64,000 bases of DNA from Blepharisma japonicum (lineage: Eukaryota > Ciliophora > Heterotrichea > Heterotrichida > Blepharismidae). The number at the start of each line of letters is the position of its first letter. Position 1 is the stretch's first letter. Below the pieces are notes generated by a model. It had not been told where the DNA came from, ran no database searches, and saw only the letters and a program-made list of their open reading frames with translations. Below are positions 1 through 10,528 of this stretch, in pieces. Made by a program: the position numbers and the translations under genes. The DNA lies in assembly GCA_949751835.1 (NCBI GenBank), contig CATKHK010000132.1:19048-83047 (forward strand), read 5' to 3'.

Positions 1-804
1 CGCTATTTTTTGCAAAAAGAACAAACAGAATTTTCCTCAATGACGCTTTTAGAAAAAACACGCTATATTATTATATTCCCTATACAATTTCTGCAAAAGC
101 TAACAATTCCTTATTATACAGAAGAGAACTGAAATCGATCTTATGCAGTTATGATGCCACTTGCTTCGCTCTTTTTCTTTTTAATCACTCAAGAATGTAA
201 TGATTAAGCAGGAATCACTGAAACGATATTTGGGGTACATGTTTGAATTCCCTCATTGATAATTGGAGTATTTTTGTGTATATGGGTCTGGTGCACCAGC
301 AAAGTATCAATTCCTCCTCATTATAATGGCAAGTTAACGCTTGTGGCGTTTTTAATGTCAATTTTATGGATTTGCACTATTTGTGGATATATGGTGGATT
401 TGTTGAGCTTGGCTGGACTGCTGAGTGGGATTCCAGCTGAATTTTTAGGTATGACTATGCTTGCTTGGGGAAACTCTGCTGGGGACTTTTATGCGAATCC
501 TGCAATAGCTAAGCTTGGACTTAATCAAACAGCCCTAACTGCTTGCTTTGCTGGACCTCTCTTCAACACCTTAGTGGGATTTGGCATTGCTCTAATTATC
601 AGTAGCAGTGCAGGACCAATATCATTTAACATGTATAACCACACAGCTGTCGCCATTGCAGGGTGCTGTCTCGCAGCCTCAATAATAACTTCTCTCTTAT
701 TTGGAAGTTTCTATAGAGGTTTAATCACAAAATTGCACGCAAAGCTGCTCCTTTTCTTGTATTTTACATTCGGACTTATCGTGTCTCTATATCAATTCAC
801 ATAA
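1..804 (+). CDS. Cation/Ca2+ exchanger (NCLX/CCX-type), C-terminal part
   Basis: The 5' end is cut by the window edge. The reading frame runs from base 1 to a TAA at 804 once a 15-nt intron (197-211) is removed and TGA is read as Trp. The visible protein is the C-terminal half of a sodium/calcium-exchanger-fold antiporter. It shows several hydrophobic segments and one alpha-repeat core with GNSAGDFYANP followed by ACFAGPLFNTLVGFG. The spacing and the GNS-GD and CF-GP-N motifs match the second alpha repeat of NCLX/CCX cation-calcium exchangers. Members swap Na+ or Li+ (or K+) for Ca2+ across mitochondrial or other internal membranes. I infer a Ca2+-efflux role; the membrane and ion choice cannot be read. 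The first alpha repeat should lie left of the window. Confidence 0.8.
197..211 (+). other. 15-nt intron in the cation exchanger gene
   Basis: This 15-nt GT..AG intron contains an in-frame TAA. Removing it joins codons for QEW to ITET and keeps the frame with the membrane-protein sequence on both sides. Confidence 0.85.
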
Positions 805-823
805 TTTACTAATTAAACATTAA

Positions 824-2314
824 TTACTCCTGAAGCTCTTCCTTAATTACGCTCAATTTATTATGAGTGGTGAGCTCCTTCCTATACATATCTAGCAGAT
901 TTTCATATTTTTTAACCAAGGCATTCATTTGCTCTATTTTCTCTTCATTTTTCAGCTCATGCTCTCTAAAGGTGTTCTGTAGCTGCATTAGTTTACCTTT
1001 TAGCATGATATTTTCTTCCAACCTTAATTGAGCCTGCTGATTTAAGCTGTCCATTTTTTTCTCTGAATCTTTTTGGGCTTTCAGAATAAAGTCACACAGA
1101 GCAAGAACTCCTTCAAATGCGGCTTCAATGGTTTTGGATTGGAGTGGAAAACTTCCTTTAATTTCTGACAGCAAAAGGATAACGATAGGCAAGTATTTTG
1201 AAAAATATTGCTGACAGGTTTGCTTGGGGTCAGTAGAAAACTCACAAGTACTAATCTGCTCTTTCAGGATTTGCTGGATTTCTTCCCAAGTTGTCAGCCC
1301 ATGGGAAGAGGATAAGTTTGAGAAAGAGCTAGACCTCTGAGCTTGGGAAGAGAGCAAAGAACTTATACCTTTGAGATTTTCTGTCTGAGAAAAAGGCTTG
1401 TCAAATATAGTAATACTGCCACCTTTGCAGTGGTTTAGGTTATTTTGCTGCTGGGAAGTTGGCTGATGTCCAGAAAGAGACCTCCGCTTAGACTGATTAA
1501 TAGGGCAAATTACTTGTATATAATTAGCTTGTCTCCCTATATCAATTTTAATTGATTTTCCTGCAATTTTTAATTCTAAGTTCCCTGATATTGGCTTATT
1601 GCTTTGCAGAGAAGGGCTTCGAGGCCTCGAAGCAGCATCAGAATTTTCTTGAGAAATTTTCATAGTAATCCCAAGCCCATCATACAGTAGCTTCGGAGTT
1701 ATCTTTGACTGCAGACAAATTTCACAAGCCGTCTGAGGAGAATTATTAGGAAAAAGACTAAGCAGCTGACACTTAGAGCACTTTTTTAAGTCTAAATTTG
1801 TAAATTCTAGCCTTATAAGCTTGCTAGCCTCTTCTGATTTTGCATCAGATTCTGTTTTCCCACAACAGCATCCGCAATAGCTACACTGACCTTCAATTTT
1901 CTCTGTCCTTCCTGGAACACAAGAAGCCACAGTTTGGTATAACAAATCAATTAGATTTTTCAAAGACTGTAGAGACGATAAGTGACTGAGAATCTGCTCA
2001 TGCAATGATGATGCTTTGTCGTTACCGAAATCATGGAAATTGCTTGGAGTCTCGAAGTGCAGCTGTTTTTCTACGTTTAAATCGGGGGAAGGCAGCGGCC
2101 GAGATTCAAGCATCGGAGGAGTGTATGATCGTCCTCGCTCGAATTCTTTCTCCTGGTATTCGGATTCACTAAGCTTTGATTTGCTTCGTATAGTATATCC
2201 TAGAGGACTTGATTCAAAAGCAGGGCGTTGTGAAACATTCAAGTGCGGCTTTTTGACCTGAGTTTTTTCAAGCTGCCGTCTTACAAATGAGTAGTAGTGT
2301 GTTTTTTGTGCCAT
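824..2314 (-). CDS. Cys-rich coiled-coil protein, unknown
   Basis: One uninterrupted frame of 496 residues starts at an ATG just inside an AT-rich gap and ends on TAA. No family recognised. The first ~110 residues are basic, Ser/Pro-rich and probably disordered. Around residues 140-200 there are clustered cysteines (CSYCGCCC, then a CxxC and a CEIC pair), suggesting a zinc-binding module. Residues ~400-490 are rich in Leu, Glu, Lys and Gln and look like a coiled coil. It is convergent with the exchanger gene, with 19 bp between the two stops. A structural or cytoskeletal role would fit but is only a guess. Confidence 0.7.
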   Translation of the reverse strand: MAQKTHYYSFVRRQLEKTQVKKPHLNVSQRPAFESSPLGYTIRSKSKLSESEYQEKEFERGRSYTPPMLESRPLPSPDLNVEKQLHFETPSNFHDFGNDKASSLHEQILSHLSSLQSLKNLIDLLYQTVASCVPGRTEKIEGQCSYCGCCCGKTESDAKSEEASKLIRLEFTNLDLKKCSKCQLLSLFPNNSPQTACEICLQSKITPKLLYDGLGITMKISQENSDAASRPRSPSLQSNKPISGNLELKIAGKSIKIDIGRQANYIQVICPINQSKRRSLSGHQPTSQQQNNLNHCKGGSITIFDKPFSQTENLKGISSLLSSQAQRSSSFSNLSSSHGLTTWEEIQQILKEQISTCEFSTDPKQTCQQYFSKYLPIVILLLSEIKGSFPLQSKTIEAAFEGVLALCDFILKAQKDSEKKMDSLNQQAQLRLEENIMLKGKLMQLQNTFREHELKNEEKIEQMNALVKKYENLLDMYRKELTTHNKLSVIKEELQE

Positions 2315-2543
2315 TATAACGTTATGTAAAAGAAGTAGTTATTTACTCTTCTTAATACTGCCAGACCAAGAAATTTTAACACAAGTGGAATTTTTTTAAA
2401 ATTGGCTTAATACCATTGAATATTTATAAATGACTAATTTCTCTCATTATAATCACTATTTAATATATAAATTATCATTTAAATAGCTTCTCAATATAGA
2501 AATTCTTTATTTGTTTGCAATTTATTCAGTTAATTCAAAATAA

Positions 2544-3072
2544 TTAATCATTTACTTTTTGTGATATTTGCTGGAAGAGGTCTCTGATGTTTCCAAATGC
2601 TTCATCTATCTCACTAGACAAACAAACACAAATTATGCATACAAATGAAAATAGCTGGTTTGAGTACAAAAATACCTTTGTCCCTGAGTCTGTTATTCAT
2701 AAGTTTCCAGTCTTCGTCACACTTGAAATTGTCTTATATCCTATCATTTCAAGCATAATAGAAGGATCATCTAAAGTCTCTGTTGCACAAATCGCTTCTG
2801 CAATAATTGTTGAATCTTGATTTTCTTGTTTTCTTTGAATTCTGCCTACTTGTTTGCAAGCGCTGAAGTAAATCTCACTATTTTCCGTTTTGCAAGGCAA
2901 CTTTTACTTTTGAAGCTGGGATGTCATGAGCCAAATCATGATGCATTAGTGTAGTTGTTGTGTCAATAAAATACTCATGCCCTTTTTTTAATAGTTTTGT
3001 TATTGCTTCTAGTAGGATTTCCGACTTAGAAATGTCGAATTTCATCTCGCCTGAACATTCAATTTCAGACAT
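2544..3072 (-). CDS. Small two-exon protein, unknown
   Basis: Two frames, 3072-2879 and 2862-2544, join through a 16-nt intron into a 170-residue protein starting MSEIECSGE and ending on TAA. One TGA reads as Trp (GNLWITDSG). The protein is mostly alternating alpha and beta and contains a hydrophobic stretch with several cysteines (FVCIICVCLS) near residue 140. I do not recognise the family. The start lies 44 bp from the start of the actin-like gene on the other strand, so the two share one tiny divergent promoter. Confidence 0.75.
2863..2878 (-). other. 16-nt intron
   Basis: Read on the minus strand this is GTGAGATTTACTTCAG. Without removal the frame stops at a TAG formed across the 5' splice site. 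Removal joins LQNGKY to ACKQVGR in frame. Confidence 0.85.
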
Positions 3073-3116
3073 ATTTAGTATTATGATAACAATGCTTTAT
3101 AGATGCTAGACAAAAT
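3073..3116. promoter_or_regulatory. 44-bp divergent promoter region
   Basis: Only 44 bp separate the start codons of the small two-exon gene (minus) and the actin-like gene (plus). Both promoters and both 5' leaders must fit in this interval or overlap coding sequence. No obvious motif beyond AT-richness is visible. Confidence 0.5.
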
Positions 3117-4202
3117 ATGGATGAAAGCTCTCAAGCTATCGTCATTGACACCGGGTCTTATTCCATTAAAGCTGGCTTTACAAGTCTCCCAAGACCTAAT
3201 GTTGTAATGAAATGCACTCCGACTCCTCAAGTTTCTGTCCTTTTTAAAGAAAGCAAGACCATAACTGTGAAAAATAAAGGCGATTCCAATACATATTCCA
3301 CAATCCAGTATCCAATAATGGAAAGGCAGATCTATTTTTCTCATGAAATCGAATTGATTTGGAATCATTTATTTTACAACGAGCTAAAAGTGGCGACCGA
3401 AACCCACCCTTTTATCATGACTGAGGCGATTTCAACCCCAAAGGCATATCGTGAGAAGATGACCCAAGTAATGTTCGAGCTTTACAATGTCCCTGCCCTT
3501 TATATTTCCAACCCATCAGTTCTGGCTCTATATGCCTCAGGGAATGCTACTGGATCTGTGATTGATTCTGGCTATGAGGTGACTCACGTTTCTTCTATAT
3601 ACGAAGGATACGTCATTCCTCAATCGGTCCAGCTTCTTAACTACGGTGGAAGAGAGGTGACTAACCACCTTGAAAGTCTTCTTATGAAAAGGTCGAGTTC
3701 GCTGAGCCGAAGCATAATTCAAGAAATCAAAGAAAAGCTGTGCTTTGTATCTGCAAACCCTTATAATGAGTTTTATAGCTATGAAGACGAAGTCTCTTAT
3801 GAGTTGCCTGATGGGTCAACTTTTAGATTAGGCAGTGAAAGGTTAAATGCCCCAGAAATTTTGTTTAGGCCAGAGATCATTGATATGAAATGTGACGGCT
3901 TTAATGAAGCTGTGTTTAAATCAGTGATGGCTTGCGAAGATGATGTTAGGAGAATGATGTTCAATAATATAGTAGTCGCTGGAGGAAACACGATGTTTGG
4001 AGGAATTAAGGATAGACTTAATGAAGATTTGAGCAGAAAAGTAAATCAGTCAATAGGGATAACTGCTCAGCCTGAAAGGATTTATTCGCCTTGGGTGGGA
4101 GGCTGCGTAATGAGCTCTCTCTCGAGTTTTCAACACCTCTGGATGATCAAAGAAGAATACAATGAAATCGGCCCTGGGCTAGTTCACCAAAAATGCTATT
4201 AA
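3117..4202 (+). CDS. Divergent actin-like protein
   Basis: 361 residues, slightly shorter than actin (375). Actin-fold landmarks are the N-terminal DTGSYSIKAGF (phosphate 1), IDSGYEVTHVSSIYEG (phosphate 2), VVAGGNTMFGGIKDRL (adenosine loop) and a C-terminus EEYNEIGPGLVHQKCY that mirrors actin. The DNase-loop region of subdomain 2 is shortened and unrecognisable around residues 45-70. Residue 133 is Pro where actin has catalytic Gln137 in its AIQAVLSLYASG segment. In phosphate 2, actin's DSGDG reads DSGYE. These changes suggest weak or absent ATP hydrolysis and altered polymerisation. It is either an actin-related protein or a lineage-specific actin variant, and the tail favours descent from conventional actin. 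Confidence 0.88.
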   Translation: MDESSQAIVIDTGSYSIKAGFTSLPRPNVVMKCTPTPQVSVLFKESKTITVKNKGDSNTYSTIQYPIMERQIYFSHEIELIWNHLFYNELKVATETHPFIMTEAISTPKAYREKMTQVMFELYNVPALYISNPSVLALYASGNATGSVIDSGYEVTHVSSIYEGYVIPQSVQLLNYGGREVTNHLESLLMKRSSSLSRSIIQEIKEKLCFVSANPYNEFYSYEDEVSYELPDGSTFRLGSERLNAPEILFRPEIIDMKCDGFNEAVFKSVMACEDDVRRMMFNNIVVAGGNTMFGGIKDRLNEDLSRKVNQSIGITAQPERIYSPWVGGCVMSSLSSFQHLWMIKEEYNEIGPGLVHQKCY

Positions 4203-4257
4203 TCTGTATATTCTTTAATAAGAGAGTTTTCGCTACTGAAAAATGGTTAATTTTTAA

Positions 4258-5685
4258 ATGGGCTGCTGTGTCACTAAAGCTCAAACCGCTCAAGTTCACC
4301 TGCCTCGCGTCCCTATAGAGACAGCGCTTGCGAGATCTCCTGTTTCTCGGCAAAACCTAAACGAACTCTCTTCATTTTTACTATGTCCTTACTGTCTAGA
4401 AGAATTCAGAGATAACACAACCATCAGAAATTTCACTGAGCATCTGCTGATATGCATAAGCCACGGCAGGACAGCCAGATCCCACCCACGACACACGCTT
4501 AAAAACTTAACTAGAGAGTCTCCTTATAATATAAAAATCCAATGACTTAAGGACGAATTAACCAAAATTCGAATTCCCTGACAATCTGAAAGTATGAAAT
4601 TAGAAATCATAAGAGACGAGTTCATGGAAACTTCTATGAATCACATTTTGACGTTCACTCCTCAAGATATGCATAAAGAATTCAATGTCAGCTTCAGCGG
4701 AGAACGAGGCATGGATGCAGGAGGAGTACTCAGAGAATGATTCACGCTGATAACAAAAACACTTTTTTCTAAAGAAAAAGAGTTGTTTGTGCTGTCTAAT
4801 GCTAAAATTGTAAATTATATATTCCCATTAGGAGTTGATGGGAGCAAAGAAAACAAGTATGTATTTATGGGAAGAGTTATGGGAAAAGCTCTTTTTGAGC
4901 AGGTATCAATTACTTGCCCATTATCTGGAGTCATTTTTAAACATATTACAGGGGATGAAATAAATCTAGAGGATTTAAATTTTTTGGATAATGACGTAAG
5001 TGCCATTTAGCTTTATAGTGCTTTAAAATTTATGAAGGAAAACCTAATTGAGACAGTTTTTTTTGAAACTTTTCAAGTAGAAAAACATCAGAATGGGCAG
5101 GTTTATAAGTATTTGTTGAAGGAAAACGGAGACCAAATAAAGGTTACTGAAGAAAATAAAGAAGAATATATAGAATTGAGGCTTAAGTTTGAGACCACAG
5201 AGATTATGAAGCCTGGAATTGATTTTTTGCTTCAAGGATTTTATGCAGTTATTCCTCAGCCTCTGGTTTCATTTTTTACGTCGCAAGAATTGGAGCTTGC
5301 ATTGTGTGGGCTTCCGATAATTGATATTCAGGACTGAAAAGACCATACTGACTATAGGGGAGAGCTTTCAAGGTCACATAAAATTGTCGTCTGGTTCTGA
5401 GAAGTGGTGGAATCTTTAGCTCAAGAGCAGGTCTCCAATTTACTTTTATTTGTGACTGGATCTCCAAGACTGTCGATTGAAGGGTTCGCTTCTCTAAGGA
5501 CATCTAGAGGAGAGCCTGCTAGGTTTACTATTGAGCCGATACATTATGATAAAAACAGCATTTTTCCACGCGCTCATACTTGTTTTAATAGGCTTGACTT
5601 GCCTTTATATCCCAGTAAAGAAATATTGGAAAAAGGCCTTGTATATGTAATAAACAACCATGCCCTTGGCTTTGGTATTGAATAA
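4258..5685 (+). CDS. Short HECT-type E3 ubiquitin ligase, probably acylated
   Basis: Removing a 15-nt intron (4996-5010) and reading five TGA codons as Trp gives 470 residues. The N-terminus MGCCVTK fits an N-myristoylation signal (Gly2, Thr6, Lys7) with adjacent cysteines for palmitoylation. Residues 43-67 form a C-x2-C-x15-H-x4-C zinc-finger-like motif. A HECT domain follows from about residue 120: N-lobe with FSGERGMDAGGVLREWF and GRVMGKALFEQ, and C-lobe with SPRLSIEGF and HTCFNRLDLP. The catalytic cysteine is about residue 437, 33 residues from the end, as expected. HECT ligases accept ubiquitin on this cysteine and pass it to substrates. The protein is nearly all catalytic domain plus a membrane-targeting head, so I infer action at a membrane. 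Confidence 0.9.
4996..5010 (+). other. 15-nt intron in the HECT gene
   Basis: GTAAGTGCCATTTAG. It ends in an in-frame TAG that would truncate the HECT N-lobe. Removal joins FLDND to LYSAL. Confidence 0.9.
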
Positions 5686-5864
5686 TTAATATTTTCAATT
5701 GATCAATTCTTATAAGATTTTAGGCAAATTCACACTCTATTAAAAAGTATATAAATTATACATAAAAAATAGCACAAATAATAAAAAGCAAAATAAAGGC
5801 AATTAAACTTCTCAATAATCCACATCTCTGAGCAGCAAATTAATATTATATTTTTATTTATAAA

Positions 5865-7100
5865 ATGGAAGACTGGCTTGTTAGAGCATCAGATGCTGCA
5901 AAGAATACATTTAATCCAATCTATGTCGTAATGAACAAAATAATTCCTCCTGCTCAATTTCACAAGCCAGTGCTTTCCTTAGTTGCTGGAGACCCAGCTA
6001 AGTGCTCTGACTTCCAAGTCCACCCTGCTTTTGTGGAAGCTGTCTGCGAGCATTTAAGATCCGGCAAAGGCAACGGCTATACCCATCCATATGGTCCAAA
6101 AGAAGCAAGAGAATTCATGGCTCAAAAATACAGTTATGACAATATAAAATTGACCTATGAAGACATCATTTTTGACTTTGGTGGCTCAGGAGCTATTTTC
6201 ACAATTATTCAATCTCTTCTAAATCCTGGTGATAATATCCTTGCACCTTCCCCTGGGTACCCTCTATACGAAAGTGTGTGCAAAAACAGAGGATGTGACG
6301 TAAGATATTATAAATTAAAACCTCAGGAAAGCTGGGAAGTTGATTTTAATGACTTAGATGCGTTAGTAGACGATCAAACCAAATTTATTGTAGTTATAAA
6401 TCCTTCAAATCCATGCGGAAGCGTATTTTCAAGAGATCACCTGCTCCAAATTCTGGATTGGGCAAAGAGACACCGTATTTGTATTTTGGCTGACGAGGTC
6501 TACGAGTATATGACATTTGAAAAGCCATTTATTCCTATGGGTTCTTTAACTGATGAAGTTCCAGTTTTTTCAATTGGGACAATGAGCAAGCTCTGCCTTG
6601 TACCAGGCTGGAGATGCGGCTGAATTAAAGTATATGATAAATATAAACGATGCAATGATCTATTAAAAGGCATCGGAAATTTCAAGAGTCTTCAAGCCCA
6701 TGCTACACACTTTATGGTTAATTCAATCCCACAGATACTTTCAAGCATGCCAGAGGGCTATTCAGCAGAGGTATCTCAAAAATTAAAGCAAAGGGCTGAT
6801 GTTGTTCATCACGGACTTTCAGGAATTCCTGAGCTTACAGTTATTCCGACAGAAGGGTCAATTTATTCGATGATTCTTATTGATCCGAATGCTTTTCGAG
6901 ATATTCCAACCTCAGCAGTTTTTACAGAGAAATTGGCAGCTGAAGAAGGATTAATAATTCTGCCTGCTGAATGCTTTTCAAGTGTTAATGCATTTAGGAT
7001 TGTGATTTGTAATCCAATAGACGTTTTAGAAGATTCTATGGATCGAATAAGAGAATTTGTGAAAAGGCATAAAATTGCGAATGACGTTGAAGATAATTAA
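5865..7100 (+). CDS. Tyrosine aminotransferase-like (class I PLP aminotransferase)
   Basis: 411 residues with one TGA read as Trp at a conserved site (LVPGWRCGW). Fold-type I PLP landmarks: SLVAGDP near residue 40, YGPKEAREF near 76, PSPGYPLY near 128, NPSNPCGSVF with the cofactor-binding Asn182, ADEVYEYM with Asp210 and Tyr213, and the Schiff-base lysine K242 in GTMSK. A substrate-carboxylate Arg is likely in NAFRIVIC near the end. NPSNPCGSVFS plus LVPGWR is closer to tyrosine aminotransferases than to aspartate or alanine aminotransferases. The reaction would be tyrosine (or a related amino acid) plus 2-oxoglutarate to the oxo-acid plus glutamate. Substrate preference is inferred. Confidence 0.88.
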
Positions 7101-7305
7101 CAGAAAACTTTATGGTTTAAAAATAAGAATACAATTAAAACTTTGTATAGAATAGCTTATTCAGTATGATTACTATAACTTTGCATTATTTTAAATAGAA
7201 TGTATTTGATTTAGCAAACCACTATTGAACAAATATTCTTCAAATAGTAAAATATTTCATTATTTTAATTAACGCAATAAAAATTTATTATTAAAAAGGC
7301 CGTCA

Positions 7306-10300
7306 ATGTTGAGACTGCGATTGCTTATCCAGAGTATTCCTCGCTCATTTTCAACATTAACACCCAAGAGCGGTATTGAAAGAGCCGTTATTGACATGAA
7401 ACTTTCAAGATCTAAAGATCTAGAGTCCTTTCTGAATGATATGGATATCTCAAAAATATCTCCTTCTCAACTTGCTTACACACTCAAACTTGCAGTTAAT
7501 AAATCGCAAAAGGGACGCTTTGAATCAAATGAGACAAAGGACAAATTAAACCAAATCATTGAGGAGGCTGAAAATAGTATCAGCAAGCTCGATTCTAATG
7601 GAATTGTCGATTTCTGTGAATGACTTGCAAGGTCACACTTATTTAAGAAGAGGTTTTTATCTATAGAAAAAAAGCAAAAGCTGATTCTCCGTATCGTTGA
7701 GCTGTTATCAAGCAAATCTTTGGATAGAAAGCAGATTATGTCAATTTATGAGCACTTGCCTTCCCAAGGATACTATATAAGGGAGCTGGAAAATGAAGTA
7801 GCTGAAATAATTTATCATCCTGTAGAGCTCACTCTGGAAGAAATTTCACAAATTTTTGTTGCAAATGGGAAATATATGTACTCTAGGGATAACGACATGT
7901 TTGATAAATGCATGAAGAGAGTATTAAAGCTCGACCAAACAGAAGAACTTGATGAGCAATATTTAGCGAAAATAATGGAGAGCTTAGTATCTGAACTTGA
8001 TAATACAAAATACCGAAGCCTAATCGGAATGTTTTTAGGAATAGTTGAGAAAACCTTACCGAAATGAAAAGAAAATGGCTTAATATCAATTCTCAAATTT
8101 TATAAAACACATCACACATTTGATAAAAATCTATGGGTGCGCGCTTTAGATAGAATCGATAAAACATTGGAAAATGGCCCATCATTAGAGTTCGCAATCG
8201 AAATAGCTAATTTATTAAAAGAAGAAACGAGGACTGTTTTAATTATTGACAAAATAATTTTGAATTGTATGAAAACAATTAATTCAAAAATGTTCAGCGA
8301 ATCTATAAGTGAGGCAAATATTCGGAAAATTCTTGATCTTATGAGACCTAATATTGGCTTAGAAACTGCAAAATTATTATCAAATCAAATAAACAGGAGC
8401 AAGTTCATATACACAGCAAGCTTTGAAGCATTTAGGCAGGCTTCATATGTAAACATTAATATTGACGGAAAGCTTTTGCCTCTTGTAAATTTTATTCCAA
8501 TGGAAAAGTTTATAAAATTTGGAGAAATGAAAATTGAAAGCATTTCAGCCATAAATAAAATAGATATTTTGCATAGCATAGTTTTTACAAAAAATTATGA
8601 AGCCCATGGCTTAGATAAAATAAGCAATATTATCATTAATAGCCTTAATAATTGGCTTCAACAGAGGGATGAAAATGTAACTACCTTATGTGAGTGGTTG
8701 TCTCATAGGGAATATAACTCAAATTTTATGAGAATTTTAAAGCCAATCCAGTCTACTATTTATAAAGCGTTGATAAGTAGCAATAAAGAGGTAAAAAATA
8801 GCTGAGGTTTGAGTTACTCTATGAAATTTTATGAAGCAGACCCTGAAACCTGGCGGTGCTTTCTTACAGAAAATAAAAATTATTTTTCTTTGCAAGAAAT
8901 TGCAGAAGCAATAAAGCATTTTCGAGGACCATTTGAGGCAATAAATTATATATTATCCATTTACGAAAATATGCTTTCCCCAGTATGAATAGGGATAGCA
9001 ATGAAAAAAATAAGTGAAACTTCAGACAATTCAGTATGAAATGATTTCCTTCGGATTTTAAACAAATTAGATCCTTACTATTTTTTAAATGAGAAGAGCA
9101 TATACAAAAAAACTGAATTTTTTTATCACTTAAACAATATGAAAGGGGACCTAAGACTTATATCTGATTTAATATCTGGCTCATACAAATTAATCAAAGA
9201 TTTGCCAGCTGTTTTTCTTTTTGATAAAGGCAATCTAAGAATTTTATATTTTGCAGCAAAACTGAAGATGCTGGAGACGGAAGTGGCCGATAAAGTTTTG
9301 GCTAATTACATTTACACTAAAGAAAGCGACTATTTGGCATTGCTCCTGATTTCCTTAAATTGCTCTGATGCAAAAAAGAGTAAGGTGCTGCTAAATAAAC
9401 TTTTCCATCAAAATATTGGATTAAGTGCGCTTAACTCTGCAATAAAAAGATATTTAAGTTATTCGAAAAACGATTTAATAGAGAGTTTCATTATAAACTT
9501 TTTAAGGGATTATATACCAAGATTACAACCAGAGTCTCTTTATAAGTTACTTGATATTCTTAGTTCTGTGTATGAAATAAATAAAAATGATCATATTGAG
9601 CTATTAAATGCTACAGCGTCCTTAATAAAAGAGTTTATTTGAAATGCTATTGGGAATATAACATTCAATGAATTTATTTATTTATTAAATTTCACAGACA
9701 AAAATTTGCCTTTGGATTTTGATTATGGGTATATATTATGAAAAAATCAAAATATTTCAAAATATATGAACTCTGAAAGATCAAGAGAAAAACTTATTGA
9801 AAGAATCAGAGATAAGGGAATTGATGATAGAAAAGCAGTGCAGTCTATTTGTAATAAGCAAAATGAGTTCAGTTCTACTTATTTGTCAGAAACTCTATCA
9901 TGCTTAGCAGATTTAAGATTTGAGCGGGAAAACTGGGCATATGAAACCGCTAAAGACCTAATAAACTATGCGGAAAGCAAAGCAATTGTTTTTGAAAGTG
10001 ATAGAGAATATATTAATTGAATATATGGGCTTGTTGCTTTTAAAGCAAATAAATCACTTATAATGAGACATATCGAGAATAGTAAGTACTTTAATTGTGG
10101 GCAGCCTTCTTTCAAGCACTTTTTGCTTGCAAACCACTTCCAAATTGATCCAGATTTCAAAAAAGTCAATATTTTTGAAGAAAAGATACAGGAATTCTGG
10201 CGTGATTTTAATTATTTTGGATGTTTTGGCATTAATCAGCCGCTTATCGATGATATTAAATCGTCATTTAATAAAGCAAACCTTGAAATAAGAGCTGGAG

Positions 10301-10524
10301 AAGTGATAGATGGAATCTGGGCACCTTTTTACATTCCAAAAATAAATTCAGCTGTTATTCCTCTTACAAATCCAGTTATTTTATATAAATCAGGCATTTT
10401 AAGAGGAGAATTCAATATGCACAGGCAACATTTGTTTAAAAAAGTGAATAATGTGATTATACTCAGCAAAGAAGACACAATTAAAATAGGATACTTTGAT
10501 GTTAGAAGCTATCTTAAGATTTAA
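7306..10524 (+). CDS. Large mitochondrial protein with RAP-like C-terminus, FASTK-like layout
   Basis: 1072 residues in one frame with seven TGA codons read as Trp, ending on TAA. The first ~20 residues are a mitochondrial presequence: Arg and Ser rich with no acidic residue (MLRLRLLIQSIPRSFSTL). The body is a long run of helical pairs, like the repeat arrays of FASTK or octotricopeptide-type RNA-binding proteins. The last ~60 residues run through NSAVIPLTNPVILYKSG to VNNVIILSKEDTIKIGYFDV, a beta-alpha-beta pattern as in RAP domains. I infer a mitochondrial RNA or ribosome factor. No diagnostic catalytic motif is visible. Its stop lies 4 bp from the stop of the next, convergent gene. Confidence 0.7.
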
Positions 10525-10528
10525 TAGT

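Noticed and set aside
5865-7100. Apparent pseudogene, stop after PGWRCG in the aminotransferase
   Set aside because: The stop is TGA at a conserved Trp. The same pattern occurs in most genes of the window, so it is the genetic code, not decay.
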